A stretch of 64,000 bases of DNA from Trichomonas vaginalis G3 (GCF_026262505.1 NC_067206.1:19489319-19553318), one strand, 5' to 3'; shown: positions 44,499-56,050, counted from the stretch's first letter. Notes: a model not told the origin generated them from the sequence alone. A program made the numbers and translations.

Positions 44499-45316
44499 AT
44501 GAATTTTACAAAACCTCCGTTACCGTTCTTTGGAAATAAGAGTAAATGTAAAGATATTATATTGAGAGAACTTAAGAAACTACCGAATGGTCTAACATTT
44601 GTAGATTTGTTCGGTGGAAGTTTCTATATATCCCATTTGTGCCATACAATATTCCCAGACTCAAAGATTATATGCAATGACTTCGACAACTATATGAACC
44701 GTCTCAAACATATTCCAGACACAAACAATATATTGAAAGAGTTAAAAGAAAAGATACCTATAGGTAAGATGGAACGTATACCATTAGATAAGAAAAATAT
44801 TGTGAGAGAGGTTTTGAAAAAAGCAGAATATATAGACTGGGATAGTATATCTGCTAGACTATTATATAGTGGTTCTATAAGAGTTCATGACATTGAAACA
44901 CTTATGTCAAAAGTTTTATATCTTAACTATACAAATGTTTTCAAAGAGGACATAGAAAAATATATTGAGGGTATAGAGTTTGTGAGATGTCATTGGACAG
45001 ATTTGTATGAAAATATAAAGACAAGGAAAATGTTTTCTTTATAGTGGACCCGCCGTTCTTTAACACATGGGATTTTCAATACCAAGTAGACTGGACTTTG
45101 AGAGACTCTTTAGAAACTTTAGACGTTTTACATAACCATCCATGCTTTTACTTTACATCCGATAAAAGTGGTTTGGAAACCGTTATGAGATGGTTAGAGG
45201 ACATACATGACTATGAGTTTAGATATGACAAGATAGAATATGAGAGAGGTCCTATAAACTGGAGAAAGTGTCACAATAAAGAAATTTTATTAGTAAGTAA
45301 ATGTGGTTTGAAATAG
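44499..45316 (+). pseudogene. D12-class adenine methyltransferase, frameshifted (Mav2)
   Basis: Starts MNFTKPPLPFFGNKS like the Mav1 copy, after 'tttttattattatatataa'. One A is missing relative to Mav1 near 45,015, which splits the frame just before the DPPF motif (the second part opens at 45,044). Motif I is intact. Either a recent pseudogene or a single-base error. Confidence 0.8.
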
Positions 45317-45432
45317 GACTACTTGTTTTAGGTTTTTTCCATTGTGTCATTTATTTATTTGACGTGGCAGAAAAGTACAGAGAATATGAAGATGAACCAA
45401 TGCCTGCAAATGTTCAGCATATGTACTCGTAA
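45301..45432 (+). CDS. Small membrane protein, 43 residues (Mav2)
   Basis: Same length and same membrane helix as at 13,282. Changes are synonymous or conservative (K for R, M for I). Overlaps the methyltransferase end. Confidence 0.7.
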   Translation: MWFEIGLLVLGFFHCVIYLFDVAEKYREYEDEPMPANVQHMYS

Positions 45433-45455
45433 GAGATATTTTTATCTAATATTAA

Positions 45456-45818
45456 ATGGACGCACAGAACTTAGCGAATGCACAGCAACCTGGACAACCA
45501 AACCCAGAGAATATTCCAAATGAAGTTAGAATACAAACTGCAATGGCAAACTATGGTCAAGTGCCAACAGATGTACAAATGCAAACTGCCATGTCAAATG
45601 ACGCTGCGTTAGGTTTGCCACCATGGTATGCAAATATGAGATGGAAAGAGTTTTATACAAACCCTGAAGTGGGATATAAACAACTCTATGCAGATGACGC
45701 GAACACAGGAGTTGACCCAGAGTATGTTTTCTACCAGAGGAGAAATAGAATGTATGAGCTCCAGTTAAAGAATGCTATGGAACTCAACAGGAAACGTAAG
45801 AGACTAGGTGGACATTAG
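45456..45818 (+). CDS. Conserved 120-residue protein (Mav2)
   Basis: Protein identical to the 13,438 copy despite several silent nucleotide differences. Contains the two VR/VQ-QTAM repeats and the NRKRKRLGGH tail. The leader is 'atttttatctaatattaa', one A shorter than in Mav1. Confidence 0.75.
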   Translation: MDAQNLANAQQPGQPNPENIPNEVRIQTAMANYGQVPTDVQMQTAMSNDAALGLPPWYANMRWKEFYTNPEVGYKQLYADDANTGVDPEYVFYQRRNRMYELQLKNAMELNRKRKRLGGH

Positions 45819-45836
45819 ATTTTTACATATAGTAAA

Positions 45837-46079
45837 ATGGGTTTCTTCAGTAGTATTGGAAACTTCTTTCGAAATGTTGGAAGAGGTATATGGAATGGAA
45901 TAAAAACCGTAGGAAGAGGAATTTGGAACGGAGTCAAAAATATTGGCAAAAGAGTAGGTCAGTTCGTTGGTATTATACCTAAAGACCCTGAACCAGAAGA
46001 ACAAGCTCCTGTTATACAACAGCCTGAACCTGCACCACAGTCTAGTTGGCAACCAAATCCAACACCTCAACCGTATTAA
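45837..46079 (+). CDS. Small amphipathic glycine-rich protein (Mav2)
   Basis: 80 residues beginning MGFFSSIGNFFRNVGRGIW, with the same G-I-W-N-G repeats and P/Q tail as 13,819. Differences cluster at residues 5-6 and 24. Confidence 0.65.
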   Translation: MGFFSSIGNFFRNVGRGIWNGIKTVGRGIWNGVKNIGKRVGQFVGIIPKDPEPEEQAPVIQQPEPAPQSSWQPNPTPQPY

Positions 46080-46083
46080 AAGA

Positions 46084-46932
46084 TTATATTTTTACCGTTC
46101 GATAGTAGTTGTATATGAAACTAAGTTCTAAGTAAAACGCATGGTATAATGGAATTATTCTTTTTCTTCCATCTGTAGTAAACCATACTTGAAAGTCTGA
46201 AATACTTCCACTTGGTGGTTCGTATAACTTTGTAGGTTTTTCGTAAAAGTCATTTGCCAAGCATAAGAAAGAGTTTTGGGCGCCAGAAAATGAAGCATGA
46301 ACAATAATAGCAGCTGGGTCGAAAACATCTTTAAATAAATATGGTTCATCTCTTGCATATCGACTGTAAATATTTGCTAAAGGAAGTTCGACTTTCTGAT
46401 TTAACATTCTTTGCAAATAATACCATGACATTGCAGTGAATTCTGTATATATTTGTTCGTCTTTCTTTGGATTGTCTTCGTAGATTTGAAATGACACTTG
46501 TGAATTTTGTTTGTCATATACAATTCTCACATAAAGTGTGCTCTCGGTATTTGCATATTCATCAGCATATTTTGCATAACATGAATTTATTTTATCTTCT
46601 ATATTTTTTAACGCAGTCTGTAGAGAAGATGAAAGGTCAACTTGTATTAGCTCAATTTCTTCCCACATTTTTCGTTTCCCTTCAGATATATAATCTATAT
46701 GAAACCTTACAATAAATGGAAAACTTTTATCTTCTACAGACACAAACTTCATTCTACGAAAGCCAATAGCTTTTGTGACAGATGGGTCTCTTAGCCATCT
46801 TAATGGGTAGTCAAAACGATAGCCTTCATGCTTTACGGTCTCTGTCTCAAACTTTTGACCGACATTAGTAAAAAGTTCATCTAATGGTTTAGTTGTAGCA
46901 ACTCTTGAATTTTCTTTTTCTATTGGAAGCAT
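46084..46932 (-). CDS. 282-residue protein with a different central region (Mav2)
   Basis: N-terminal 62 and C-terminal about 75 residues nearly identical to the Mav1 copy (14,066). Residues 63-207 differ strongly (for example YISEGKRKMWEEIELIQVDL here) at exactly the same total length. Intact frame. Divergent from the fibre gene through the same 18-bp spacer. Confidence 0.7.
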   Translation of the reverse strand: MLPIEKENSRVATTKPLDELFTNVGQKFETETVKHEGYRFDYPLRWLRDPSVTKAIGFRRMKFVSVEDKSFPFIVRFHIDYISEGKRKMWEEIELIQVDLSSSLQTALKNIEDKINSCYAKYADEYANTESTLYVRIVYDKQNSQVSFQIYEDNPKKDEQIYTEFTAMSWYYLQRMLNQKVELPLANIYSRYARDEPYLFKDVFDPAAIIVHASFSGAQNSFLCLANDFYEKPTKLYEPPSGSISDFQVWFTTDGRKRIIPLYHAFYLELSFIYNYYRTVKI

Positions 46933-46950
46933 ATTTTATCTAGAATAAAA

Positions 46951-48357
46951 ATGTCGAAAGATATTGCTTCCATGAGAGAAATACAACACAACCGACAACT
47001 CATTATGCAAGCTCTAAATAAGAACACAACAAACTTTTCAAACTATTCTAAGATATCTGAGTCATTGAAAGAAGGAAACTTAAAACTGACATTAAACCCA
47101 ATGACAGATGAGTTTCTGTTTCAAGACAATAAGAACCATACTGTCTGTATAAATCCAACAAAAGGAACTTTAAACGAGAAACCTATAAATGAACTTCTTT
47201 TGAAAACGGATGTTGACAACAAAGCTGACAAAGAATATGTAGACGATGCAATAGCAAAAGAAGAAGAAAGAGCTAACAATGCTTATGCAACAAAAGAACA
47301 TACTCATCCTGAACTAGCAGACAAAACATATGTTGACAATAAAATGTCAAGTGAAGTGACAAGAGCTGAAAACGAATATTCTAAAAAGACTCATACACAT
47401 TCTATATCTGAAATAACAGACTTAAACGTTAGCCTTGAAAAGAAAGCAGATAAGGAATATGTGGCTAGTAAGTTAGAGAAGAAAGCGGATAAGGAATATG
47501 TGGATGAAAAAGATAACGAAATGAAAAAAAGGGTTGACTGGTACCATGAATGGACATCGGAGACTTTTAAAGTTAAAGCCGATACAGGATGGGTTTCAGG
47601 ATGTTTAGACCTTAAAGCAGATAAAACTTATGTTAACGATGAGTTAGAGAAGAAAGCAGACAAGAACCATACACATACAAGTTTTACAACTGTTGCTATA
47701 GAAAGTATTGAAGGAACGGTTGAAGAAACTGGTGGGGATGCAATATATTGTAAACCTCCTAACTTTCCACAAGGTTTAACATCGGATGACGACATAACGA
47801 CGATGTTAAACATTAGATGTAAAGATGTTTATGTCATGAAGGATGAACATAATATTAAATTCACTGCTCAAGATTTATATGACAAGAAAGCAGACAAAAC
47901 AGAGCTTCAAACATTAAAGACAGAAATACTTCAAACATTATATCCTATAGGCTCTATTTATACGTCAATGAACTCTACCAGACCAGAAGTAGTACTTGGT
48001 CTCGGAACTTGGACTCAAATAGTCGACAGGTTTTTGTATTGTGCAAACTCTTCAAAGGAAACAGGTGGAAGTAAAACGATTTCAGGTGAAAATTTACCTG
48101 CACACAGTCACTACATAGATTTAAGTACATCTCAAGCAGGTTGGCATAAGCATAAATTTTGGGATTGGCAGAATGAAAAAAGGTAAAGGATATGATGTTA
48201 AAGACGACGTTCAGTTTGCTATAAATTGTTACTGGATGACACTCAGGGAGATGGAAACCATACACATCGCGTTTCAGGATATACGCAAACAACGGGACAA
48301 AGTAAAGACTACATGCCACCTTACATGACAGTTTACGCATGGTATAGAATTGCTTAG
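46951..48357 (+). pseudogene. Fibre protein with a different shaft, frameshifted near the 3' end (Mav2)
   Basis: The N-terminal 90 residues and the tip segment YPIGSIYTSMNSTRPE to LPAHSHY match Mav1, but the shaft has other KADK-type repeats plus two K[TN]HTH[ST] elements and a segment with ETGGDAIYCKPPNFPQG. The frame ends at 48,186 after WDWQNEKR. Two small indels (about 48,175 and 48,235) put the last 55 residues out of frame. Confidence 0.75.
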
Positions 48358-49308
48358 TCGTCATTTTCAACTTCTTTAGCATATTCGTCAGGAGTTGTCT
48401 TATATTTGTTAGGAACTGTCTTTGAAAGTATACCACCTTGAACTTTGACAAGTTTGAAACGAGGTCTGACAATAGTAGTTTTATCTTCTGCTTGCAGTCT
48501 GTACATTTTGCCATGTTTGCCTAAAACTTCATAATATTCTCTTGTATACTTTCTTCTATTTTTACGAACACGAATGTGAGTACCTGTCGTTCCCATTGTT
48601 GTCATAGTCAATAGTATTTTCATATGGGTCGCGTTTAGGTATTTCTATTTTTACTTTGTCACCTTTCTTAAGTTTGAAGCCTGGCATTCTTTCTTGTTTG
48701 TCTCTTTTGACTAAACTATTAAATATATAGTCTTTCTCTAAGTCAGGGTTGTTTTTCATTTCTTCGGGGGAGTGGTTTCCCAAACCTTTTTGTTTACGGC
48801 TATTGTAAATATTTAAAACTTGTCTCATCTTTGCCATGGAGAAGTGTCTATATTTGTCGTCATATGACATTTCATTTGCTTCACCACCTTGTGGTTGGTT
48901 TAAGTCTCTTAAGATTTTTATACAACTGTCAATGACACCAAGAGCAGAATGGTTTTGGTCGACAATGAAATATTGGTTTACATTTTTTGAACGCAGATAG
49001 TTTTTAATATCATCTGATTTGAAAGAACTTTCACAGTCAGATGTCAGTTTTGTTGGATGGTATTTGTCAACGAATATTGTCAAAGCAGTTTTCACATCTA
49101 AAATATTTTTGGACTGTAATGGTATGGCTTCACAGTATCTTGTGTTTTGACCAACAAATATTAGCCAGTATGGTGGTCCATCTTCTCTATCTCGGAATGT
49201 TTTCCAAGATATCCATAAACCAAGCATTTGGTGTTGAACTAAAGATTTTTATCATGAGTGCTTTCTTTGTGCTTTAGAAACATAGGGGTCCTTGTTTGGA
49301 TTCGTCAT
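48354..49308 (-). pseudogene. Integrase, frameshifted (Mav2)
   Basis: Same D,D-35-D core (SDCESSF, HSALGVIDS) and C-terminal domain as Mav1, but short deletions near 48,596, 49,190 and 49,270 break the frame into at least three parts. The element cannot make an intact integrase from this copy unless the deletions are sequence errors. Confidence 0.8.
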
Positions 49309-49325
49309 TTTTTAACCCATAAGAA

Positions 49326-49725
49326 ATGGGTTTATTTGGCGCATTAGCAGGAGTTGCATCCAGATTTTTACCCGCAGTGGGAACAATAGCCAGAGGTGTA
49401 TTTGGATTGGAAGGAAGATTTTGAGTACATTAGGTATACTTAAAGAGAAAGCACAACCTATTATACAAACTGTACAGAAAGGTTGGGATGTAGCACGAGA
49501 TGCAGCAAATCTTATTCCAAATCCTGAAACAAGAGGAAAAGTTCAAGGATGGATGGACAATGTAGGAAGACAAGCAGGAAACTACTATAACAAAGCAAAT
49601 GACTACTATAACCAAGCAGGACACTATATGGACCAAGGTGAAAGATTCTTTAACAGAGGATATAACCATGCACAACATGGGTAAACAATAACCAACCTCA
49701 ACCGCCTCAAACTTGGGGAATGTAA
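49326..49725 (+). pseudogene. MGLFG-type protein, frameshifted (Mav2)
   Basis: Starts MGLFGALAGVASRFLPAVG. One-base losses near 49,410 and 49,677 relative to Mav1 break the frame. The middle part (KAQPIIQTVQKGWDVARDAA) is unchanged. Confidence 0.7.
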
Positions 49726-49743
49726 ATTTTTTACTGAGATGAA

Positions 49744-49908
49744 ATGAACAATACAGCATTGAGACAAATGGGTTCAAGATGGATTTGTCGACTTCCAGCA
49801 GTTACACAACGTGTTTGTCAAGTTCTTCCTATACCTCAGGAAGTTTTAGACCGACTTAAAAAACTAAACAACCAGTTGAAAACAAACCAAACTAAAATTT
49901 TTTACTGA
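49744..49908 (+). CDS. Small conserved protein, 54 residues (Mav2)
   Basis: MNNTALRQMGSRWICRLP start as in Mav1, then VCQVLPIPQEVLDRLKKLNN. Open to a TGA at 49,906, 6 bp before the next ATG. Confidence 0.55.
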   Translation: MNNTALRQMGSRWICRLPAVTQRVCQVLPIPQEVLDRLKKLNNQLKTNQTKIFY

Positions 49909-49914
49909 GATGAA

Positions 49915-50494
49915 ATGACCGAAGAAGTTGAAACCGTAGATTTGACACCACAAACAAAAAGTTCAGAACCATTGTCAAAACCTGTCAAAGAACTTACAGA
50001 TGAAGAGAAAAATTCAATAATAGAAAGTGCAGGTCTGGAAATACAAACCCTAACTATAAAGTCACTTTTCATAGAAATGGAACGGCTAGTATCTCAAAAA
50101 AGAAACAGACTCTCACAAATAAAATATTGAAGTCTGAAGGAGCTTTCGAGACAACAGATGGAAAAGTTTACTTCACTGACCAACAGTTCATTATAGAACA
50201 TCTCATTGACTTAGAGTCGAAATATTCTAAACTTTACAACAAACACAAAAAGTTGAAAGGAAAACAAAAACAAATGGCATATGATATTTATGAAGATGTT
50301 GACGACACAACCATACCTGCAAGTGAGGTAAAGTCAGAGGAACCGAAAAGTGACGAAAAACCGATAGAAGAAGAAAAGCCAAAAACTGAAGATAAACCAA
50401 AACCAAAGTTTAGTTTGGAACTAAACCAAGTCAACCTTCATTAGCTGGTATGGTTGGCGTCAAAGACTTATGGCAGCAGGCTTATGTAAAGTAA
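49915..50494 (+). pseudogene. 194-residue charged protein, frameshifted (Mav2)
   Basis: Matches 17,787-18,371. Frame breaks near 50,030, 50,420 and 50,455. Its 3' end is followed directly by a T-rich leader and HNH sequences; no polymerase follows. Confidence 0.7.
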
Positions 50495-50528
50495 AGAAAA
50501 AAAACATATTTTTTTATTTTTATTTGAA

Positions 50529-50610
50529 ATGTACGCTGAGTTTTGTTGGAGACGACCGTCAGACAACTTGTTTGTTAGATGAGAAATATGAAATGGCATA
50601 CCATTTAAAA
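50529..50610 (+). pseudogene. Internally deleted HNH gene remnant
   Basis: Starts ATGTACGCTGAG and continues through CTTGTTTGTTAGATGAGAAA as in HNH genes, then jumps to the HNH 3' end (ATGGCATACCATTT). A full HNH gene follows after another copy of the T-rich leader. Marks the junction where the polymerase should be. Confidence 0.6.
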
Positions 50611-50650
50611 CAAAATATTTTTAAAAAAACATTTTTTTATTTTATTTGAA

Positions 50651-51235
50651 ATGTACGTTGAGTTTGTTGAAGAAGACCGTTGGGAAACTTGTTTGTTAGA
50701 TGAGAAATATGAAATTCACTGTTCTGAGCCTTTTGAAGTCAGAAACAAAAAGACAAAAAGAGTTTTAAGCGAATGGGAGCAAAATAACGGATATGCTAGG
50801 ATGAGTATGAGTGGGAAACGCTATTTTAAACATATTGTCATTGCAACTCATTTTATACCGAACCCTAACAATCTACCTTTTGTAGACCATATAAACCGTA
50901 TAAGAAACGACAATAGACTTGAAAACTTACGCTGGGTTACTTGTTCTGAAAACAATAAGAACAAAGGCAAATTTCGAGATATTGTATTCGAATTTGTCGA
51001 CGAACTAGAAGATGAAGCAATTGAAATTACAGACTATGGCGAGCATACGTTTGAGTTTTACTACTATAGCGAAGAACAGGACTCTTTCTACCTTTATACC
51101 GGCGTAAACTATAGAAAATTACAAGTATATTTTACTAAGGAAGGCTATGCTTATGTAAACGCTAGAGATACAGATGGAAAAAACGTTAGACTATATCTTA
51201 ACAAATTCAAGAAGCTATATGGCATACTATTTTAA
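50651..51235 (+). CDS. NUMOD4-HNH homing-type endonuclease (Mav2)
   Basis: 194 residues, intact, close to the Mav1 copy. HNH core DHINRIRNDNRLENLRWV; the histidine after DHIN is Arg here and a serine/arginine change gives TCSENNKN, so activity may differ. It is one of few undamaged frames in this part of Mav2. Confidence 0.75.
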   Translation: MYVEFVEEDRWETCLLDEKYEIHCSEPFEVRNKKTKRVLSEWEQNNGYARMSMSGKRYFKHIVIATHFIPNPNNLPFVDHINRIRNDNRLENLRWVTCSENNKNKGKFRDIVFEFVDELEDEAIEITDYGEHTFEFYYYSEEQDSFYLYTGVNYRKLQVYFTKEGYAYVNARDTDGKNVRLYLNKFKKLYGILF

Positions 51236-51260
51236 AACAGTATATTTTTACATATATTAA

Positions 51261-52118
51261 ATGTTTCAGGTTGAAAAACAAAGAACAAAAGTAGCAGATA
51301 CAAAACCGTTAGACTATATCTTTACAAATGCCGGTAGGACTGTATCAGATGAAGAAATTTCATCCGGTGCTTACAGGTTTGATTATCCAATTCGTTGGCT
51401 TCAAAGTCCTTCAGATGCAAAGGCAATAGGATTTAGAAGAGTTTTGTTTTCAAATAGAACTAACGCATTTATGTTCGCAGTAGATTTTCATGGTCAGTAT
51501 AAAGGTGATGATGGTCTAATAGACAAATTTAAATGAGACTCTTTAACAGTTCGTTCAGGCGAAAGTCTTGAGAAGACTCTAAATGACTTTCAAACTTCAA
51601 ATAAACAAATACTATTGGGAATTTCAAGAAAAATACGACTCTTTACTAAACGGAACGTACAATCTGAAACTAGAATATGACAAGATGAAACTCCACAGTT
51701 TCATTTCAAAAGATTGAAATTAACCCTCCAAGAGATACACAGTTTTTTATTTTGGCAGTAGACAAACGTTCTTGGGCACAATTTCTTCGGTTGCTAAACC
51801 AGAACGAACCATTACCACCTGACGGTCCTTTTAATTTATACATCCACAACAGATTTGACAGTTTATAGAAACGTGTTTCGACCCTCAAAATGTTATGTGT
51901 CATGCAAGTTTAGTTCAAGCAACAATAGTTTTCTATGTACGGTAAGGACTTTTATGACTTTGCTTCTAAATTCTACGAACCACTAGTAACAGTTTCTCTG
52001 ACTTTCAAGTTTGGTTCACAACAAATGGTGTGGCAACATATTATTCCATTGTACTAATGACTTTTATCTCGAATTGTCTTTCATATATAACTACGGAAAA
52101 GTGCTGAAAAAGTATTGA
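51261..52118 (+). pseudogene. Paralogue of the 282-residue protein, frameshifted (Mav2)
   Basis: Open for 91 residues, starting MFQVEKQRTKVADTKPLDYI, then multiple one-base indels relative to 21,267-22,127. The end with SDFQVWFTTNG is visible in pieces. Confidence 0.65.
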
Positions 52119-52502
52119 AAAATAATGTTTAGGGTAGATTGGGTATATCTAACCTCTTTTCTACCCTTTTTCTACCTCTTGAATTTTCATGAATTTCTTA
52201 AGATAGAAAAAAATATATATTTAGGCGACCAGGTCACTCGGTCACTCGGTTTTTTAATTCTCTGAAAAAGTGTGACAACTGACATTTTGACAACAACACA
52301 GGAAATAGATTTTCATCGTATATTTTTTGTTAAGACTTCATCGTAATGTTTTGTTGAGACTTCATCGTATATTGTTTTGTCGAGATTTTATCGTATATGT
52401 TTTGTTCGAGATTTTTATCGTTTGTGGTCCGACGGTTAAGCCACAAACGAATGTCCGACGTCCCACAAAAAATATTTTTTTAATTTTTATTGTAAGAACA
52501 GT
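52119..52502. promoter_or_regulatory. Mav2 counterpart of the palindrome/iteron spacer
   Basis: Contains GGTAGA-type half-sites with an inverted TATCTAACC (about 52,133-52,180), GTCACTCG octamers (52,233-52,248), GACATTTTGACAACAA (about 52,281), several inverted 25-bp repeats (AAGACTTCATCGT, GAGATTTTATCG) and GTCCGACGGTTAAGCCA before the KilA-N leader. Mav1 places some of these modules in two different locations. Confidence 0.55.
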
Positions 52503-53176
52503 ATGACAGTCGAAGCAAAAACGTTCACGAACAAATCTAATGGCGAAACATTCAACAAAGCGCACTTATAACGGTATTGAAAGTCTTCCGTAGAGACAGG
52601 ATAGGTTATATAAATGCAACAAATATGTGTCAGCAGTTTAGGAAAGACTTTAGAAGGTTGTTGGAAAATAAGTCCTGGGAAGAGTATTTTGAGGCATTTT
52701 GTGAAGAATATACCAACCCGGGAATTCCGCGGGTTGCTTTTTATACACAGTTCATGCAGGAATTCTGATGAAAATCAAACAGGTTAGAGGAACGTATGTA
52801 GACCAAGACTTGTAAACTATAATACGCAATGTGGCTTCTCCAAAATATTGTATAGGCAGTTGGAAAAATTCTGGACTCCATATGACAAAGAAAGTTCATG
52901 AGTAAATTAGATGAAGAAGAACTTGAAGATACAGTAGAGAATGCTAAACCTTTGTTCGAAGAAGAAGTTAGAAATTGCATGAAAAAAAAAAAGAACGATG
53001 AACGTGAGATATGTTCTAGTATAGAGACTCGCCATACGAACTAGACCAATGGGAAACAAGAAGATTTTAAAGGAGAGAAATTTAGAGAGAAATGAACTCG
53101 CTAAGATAGCAATTAGAAAGCTGCAGAAAGAACTTAAAAGTTTTGGGGTCGTTTTGTACAAAAATATTGTGAGTAA
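52503..53176 (+). pseudogene. KilA-N gene with palindromic insert, indel-rich (Mav2)
   Basis: Same gene as 22,332, including the palindromic insert (GGGAATTCCGCGGGTT near 52,723) at the same codon position. Many single-base indels, as in the whole surrounding region, point to low sequence quality. Confidence 0.65.
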
Positions 53177-53528
53177 ATGAACCATTTTTTTCGGCAAAAA
53201 ATAATGTTTATGTTAGATGTTAGATCTAACTCTTTCTGGTCTAACCTCTTTTCTAACCTTCTTGGAATTTTCATGAATTTTCATGAATTTCATCGTAAAT
53301 GTTTTGTCGAAACTTCTTCATCGTAAATGTTTTGTTAAGACTTCTTCTTCGTAATGAGGTAAAGACCAATATGTTTATGTTAGAATGTTAGATCAAACAC
53401 TTTTCTAACACGTTTTCTACATCGTAGAAAACTGCATGAAATTCATGAGTTTTGACACTTTCACAAAAAACAGTAAAAAATAAAGTTAGTTTTTAAAAAA
53501 AAATATTTTTTTATTTTTATTGTAGAAC
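53177..53528. promoter_or_regulatory. Spacer with GTTAGATCTAAC palindrome (Mav2)
   Basis: A perfect 12-bp palindrome at 53,219-53,230 with half-site copies TCTAACC. This is the position where Mav1 has GGTGAGATCTCACC. Inverted 25-bp repeats (TTCATCGTAAATGTTTTGT) follow. The GAATTC palindromes of Mav1 are missing here. Confidence 0.55.
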
Positions 53529-54452
53529 ATTGTTAGCAAACAACAGCACCAAAACTCTTTTAGTCATGAATCAAACATCTATGTTTAGTAGAGATGAAAA
53601 GCTTCATTCCTTTTCTTCATATACTTGAAACAACAATCCAGAAGATAAAGCAAGAACTTTTAACAAATAATTTAGATTGCACGCACAGGATGAACAAAAT
53701 GACAGTATCTTTACGACATGCGACCTCATCGACCATCTACCCAAAAATGCCTGAAATCCAACAACAAAAACTCAACTATTCCAGAATTCGAGAAATAGAA
53801 GTCGGACATGAACTGACTCAGTAGAAATAAAGAAAGTTCATTCGTAAGGTAAACTATGAGTTTCTAGGATTTCATTGCAACCATAAGGTTATGGACAAAG
53901 ACTGCGATATGGTTATATAGAACATTCTCTGACATATTATAAATCTGGGAGTTTAAGACCTACGACAACTTTGTTTCGTTGTTGCAAAATGTGTAGGGAA
54001 ATAAGAGATAAAGATAGAAGAGGTAAAGGTATGGACGAACAGATAAAACCTGCAGTTTTTGAGTTAAAGAAAACCATTGACGCTTTAGTCATACTAGCAG
54101 GTAAGTTTCAATGTCAATGCTAAAATGAACCCGCAATGTTCAAAATGTAAGGCAGCAATGAGAGAAATAATACCTACTCGTCAAAGAAGATAGAAAGAAT
54201 GGAGAAACGACCTATGCAGACTTAAAAGAAGAAGCAGAAAAACCAGCAGAAGATAAAATGAAACATGTTAGAATTTCTGAACAAAAAATATCCAACAGCA
54301 GAAGATTTCCTTCTATCTGATGTCAAGAAGAAATATAAAGAGACTTCGGCATAGTATAAAACAGTTCGAATGTACTGACAGAGGAAATCGAAAGCTACAA
54401 AACTGTTTAAAGTCTCACGAATTCATCGTTTACCATGTAAAACGCTTATTAA
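53529..54452 (+). pseudogene. 304-residue cluster protein, indel-rich (Mav2)
   Basis: Matches 23,486-24,400 along its length (CNHKVMDKDCDM and CSKCKAAM regions are recognisable in pieces), but frame breaks occur every few tens of bases, and both start and stop codons are blurred. Confidence 0.6.
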
Positions 54453-54912
54453 AATATTACTGGGGTAGAAAGAGGTAGAAAAGAGTTAAGATCTAACCCT
54501 TTTAAACATAAACATTATTTTTGCTTGAATTCCGTATGAAATTTCATGAGTTTTGTGTGTTTTAGACCATGTTAGGAAAACGTGTTAGAAAAACATGTTA
54601 GATACTCATTCTAAACATAAACAATTTATTTTTGCTGAATTCCGTATGAAATTTCATGAAGTTTTGTGGTGTTTTAGACCATGTTAGAAAAGAGGTTAGA
54701 AAACAGGTTAAGATCTAACATTCTATACATAAACAGTTATTTTGCTGAAAAATGGACCAAATTTCATGAATTTCCTCGATAAGATGTGCTACCGTCTCGA
54801 AAAACCGAACGGATAGAGATTCCTATGAAAATCATGGAATTCCTTTAAGGATAGAAAAAAAGTTAGTTTTATTTTTTTTATTTTTTTTATTTTGTAAATG
54901 TAAGAACAGAAA
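54453..54912. repeat. Three GTTAGA-type palindrome modules (Mav2)
   Basis: Near-copies at about 54,467-54,525, 54,570-54,630 and 54,680-54,740. Each has direct GTTAGAAA half-sites, a (TTAAGA)TCTAAC palindrome or relative and ACATAAACA before TTATTTTTGCTG. One short hairpin from the CTACC family remains near 54,790. The long variable-arm array of Mav1 is absent. Confidence 0.55.
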
Positions 54913-55538
54913 ATGTTAAACATTGAGTTTGAAAACAGTTAAGAAGATAGACCAATGAGGACCAAAATAGTTAGAATACGGTGATTTACGTAAGATACTC
55001 AAAGAAATACAAAAAAATATTCTTTGTCAGAGCATTTTAAACTATCTCTGAAAGCAAAACATCCCCACGACCTGGGTTAAAAAATGCTTCTAATCAGAAA
55101 ATTTTGACAAAAAATCTGAGCTTTATGATATCGGTTAAGAATTCTATGGAACAAGAGCCCATAATCTCATCGACAAAGTTCTTATAACAGTAGTTTTGTT
55201 CTGGATTGACCCAGTTGTTGATATAATTTCATACAATATGGTTCATTCGATACGGAACGTTGCAGTGAAGCTTACTTTACATCGTTCAGAAACCAACAGG
55301 ACTTGCAATACAAAGAGATATAAGATAGGAAGGAACATTTAATATAACACAAAGATATGACAGTATAGTCAATAGAGTAAGGTTGTGTTTTTGTTAATGA
55401 TATGAGAGCTGCTGAACAGAACTACTTGAAAAGTTTGAGAAAATGTATGGGCTCCACGAAAGGTAAAGAAAAGTTGAAGTAGATGAGATAGAATGTGTAT
55501 AAAATTATTGAACGAAAGTTGCTGAAAATACATTGTAA
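54913..55538 (+). pseudogene. KilA-N/T5orf172 gene, indel-rich (Mav2)
   Basis: Matches 25,230-25,844. The leader TGTAAGAACAGAAA is preserved. Frame breaks throughout. Confidence 0.6.
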
Positions 55539-55654
55539 GCGTTTTATTTTTAACGCTTGATTCAGATGGGCTCAGGTAGTTCCTAACTAGCTCATTTATC
55601 TCTATAAGGTAGATTGACTCATCTGCTTGGGTTCCTAATGTTCGGTCATTGTTT

Positions 55655-56050
55655 CAAGACAAGTCTTTTACTTTTTTTCAAGACAAGTCTTTACTTTTTC
55701 CAAGACCAAGTCTTTTTACTTTTTAAAGACACAGTCTATTTTATTTTTCAAGACAAGTCTATTTACTTTTTCAAGACAAGTCTTTTTACTTTTTTCAGAC
55801 CAGTCCTTTTACTTTTTCAGACAAGTCTTTTACTTTTTCAAGACAAGTCTTTTACTTTTTCAAGAATTTTTTGGTGTAAAGTTCTCAAATTTGAGAACAG
55901 TGGTCTTGCATCTTCAACGATACCGTACCTTTTTCAAGACCAGTCTTTTACTTTTCAAAGACAAGTTTTTACTTTTTCAAGAAAGTCTTTTACTTTTTCA
56001 GACAGTCTTTTACTTTTTCAAGACAAGTCTTTACTTTTTCAAAGACAATG
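55655..56050. repeat. 22-bp tandem hairpin array (Mav2 type), error-rich copy
   Basis: Units of AAGACAAGTCTTTTACTTTT plus TC, with AAGAC and GTCTT able to pair. An 18-bp palindrome GTTCTCAAATTTGAGAAC is embedded near 55,882. Mav1 has another 22-bp unit here. Confidence 0.7.
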
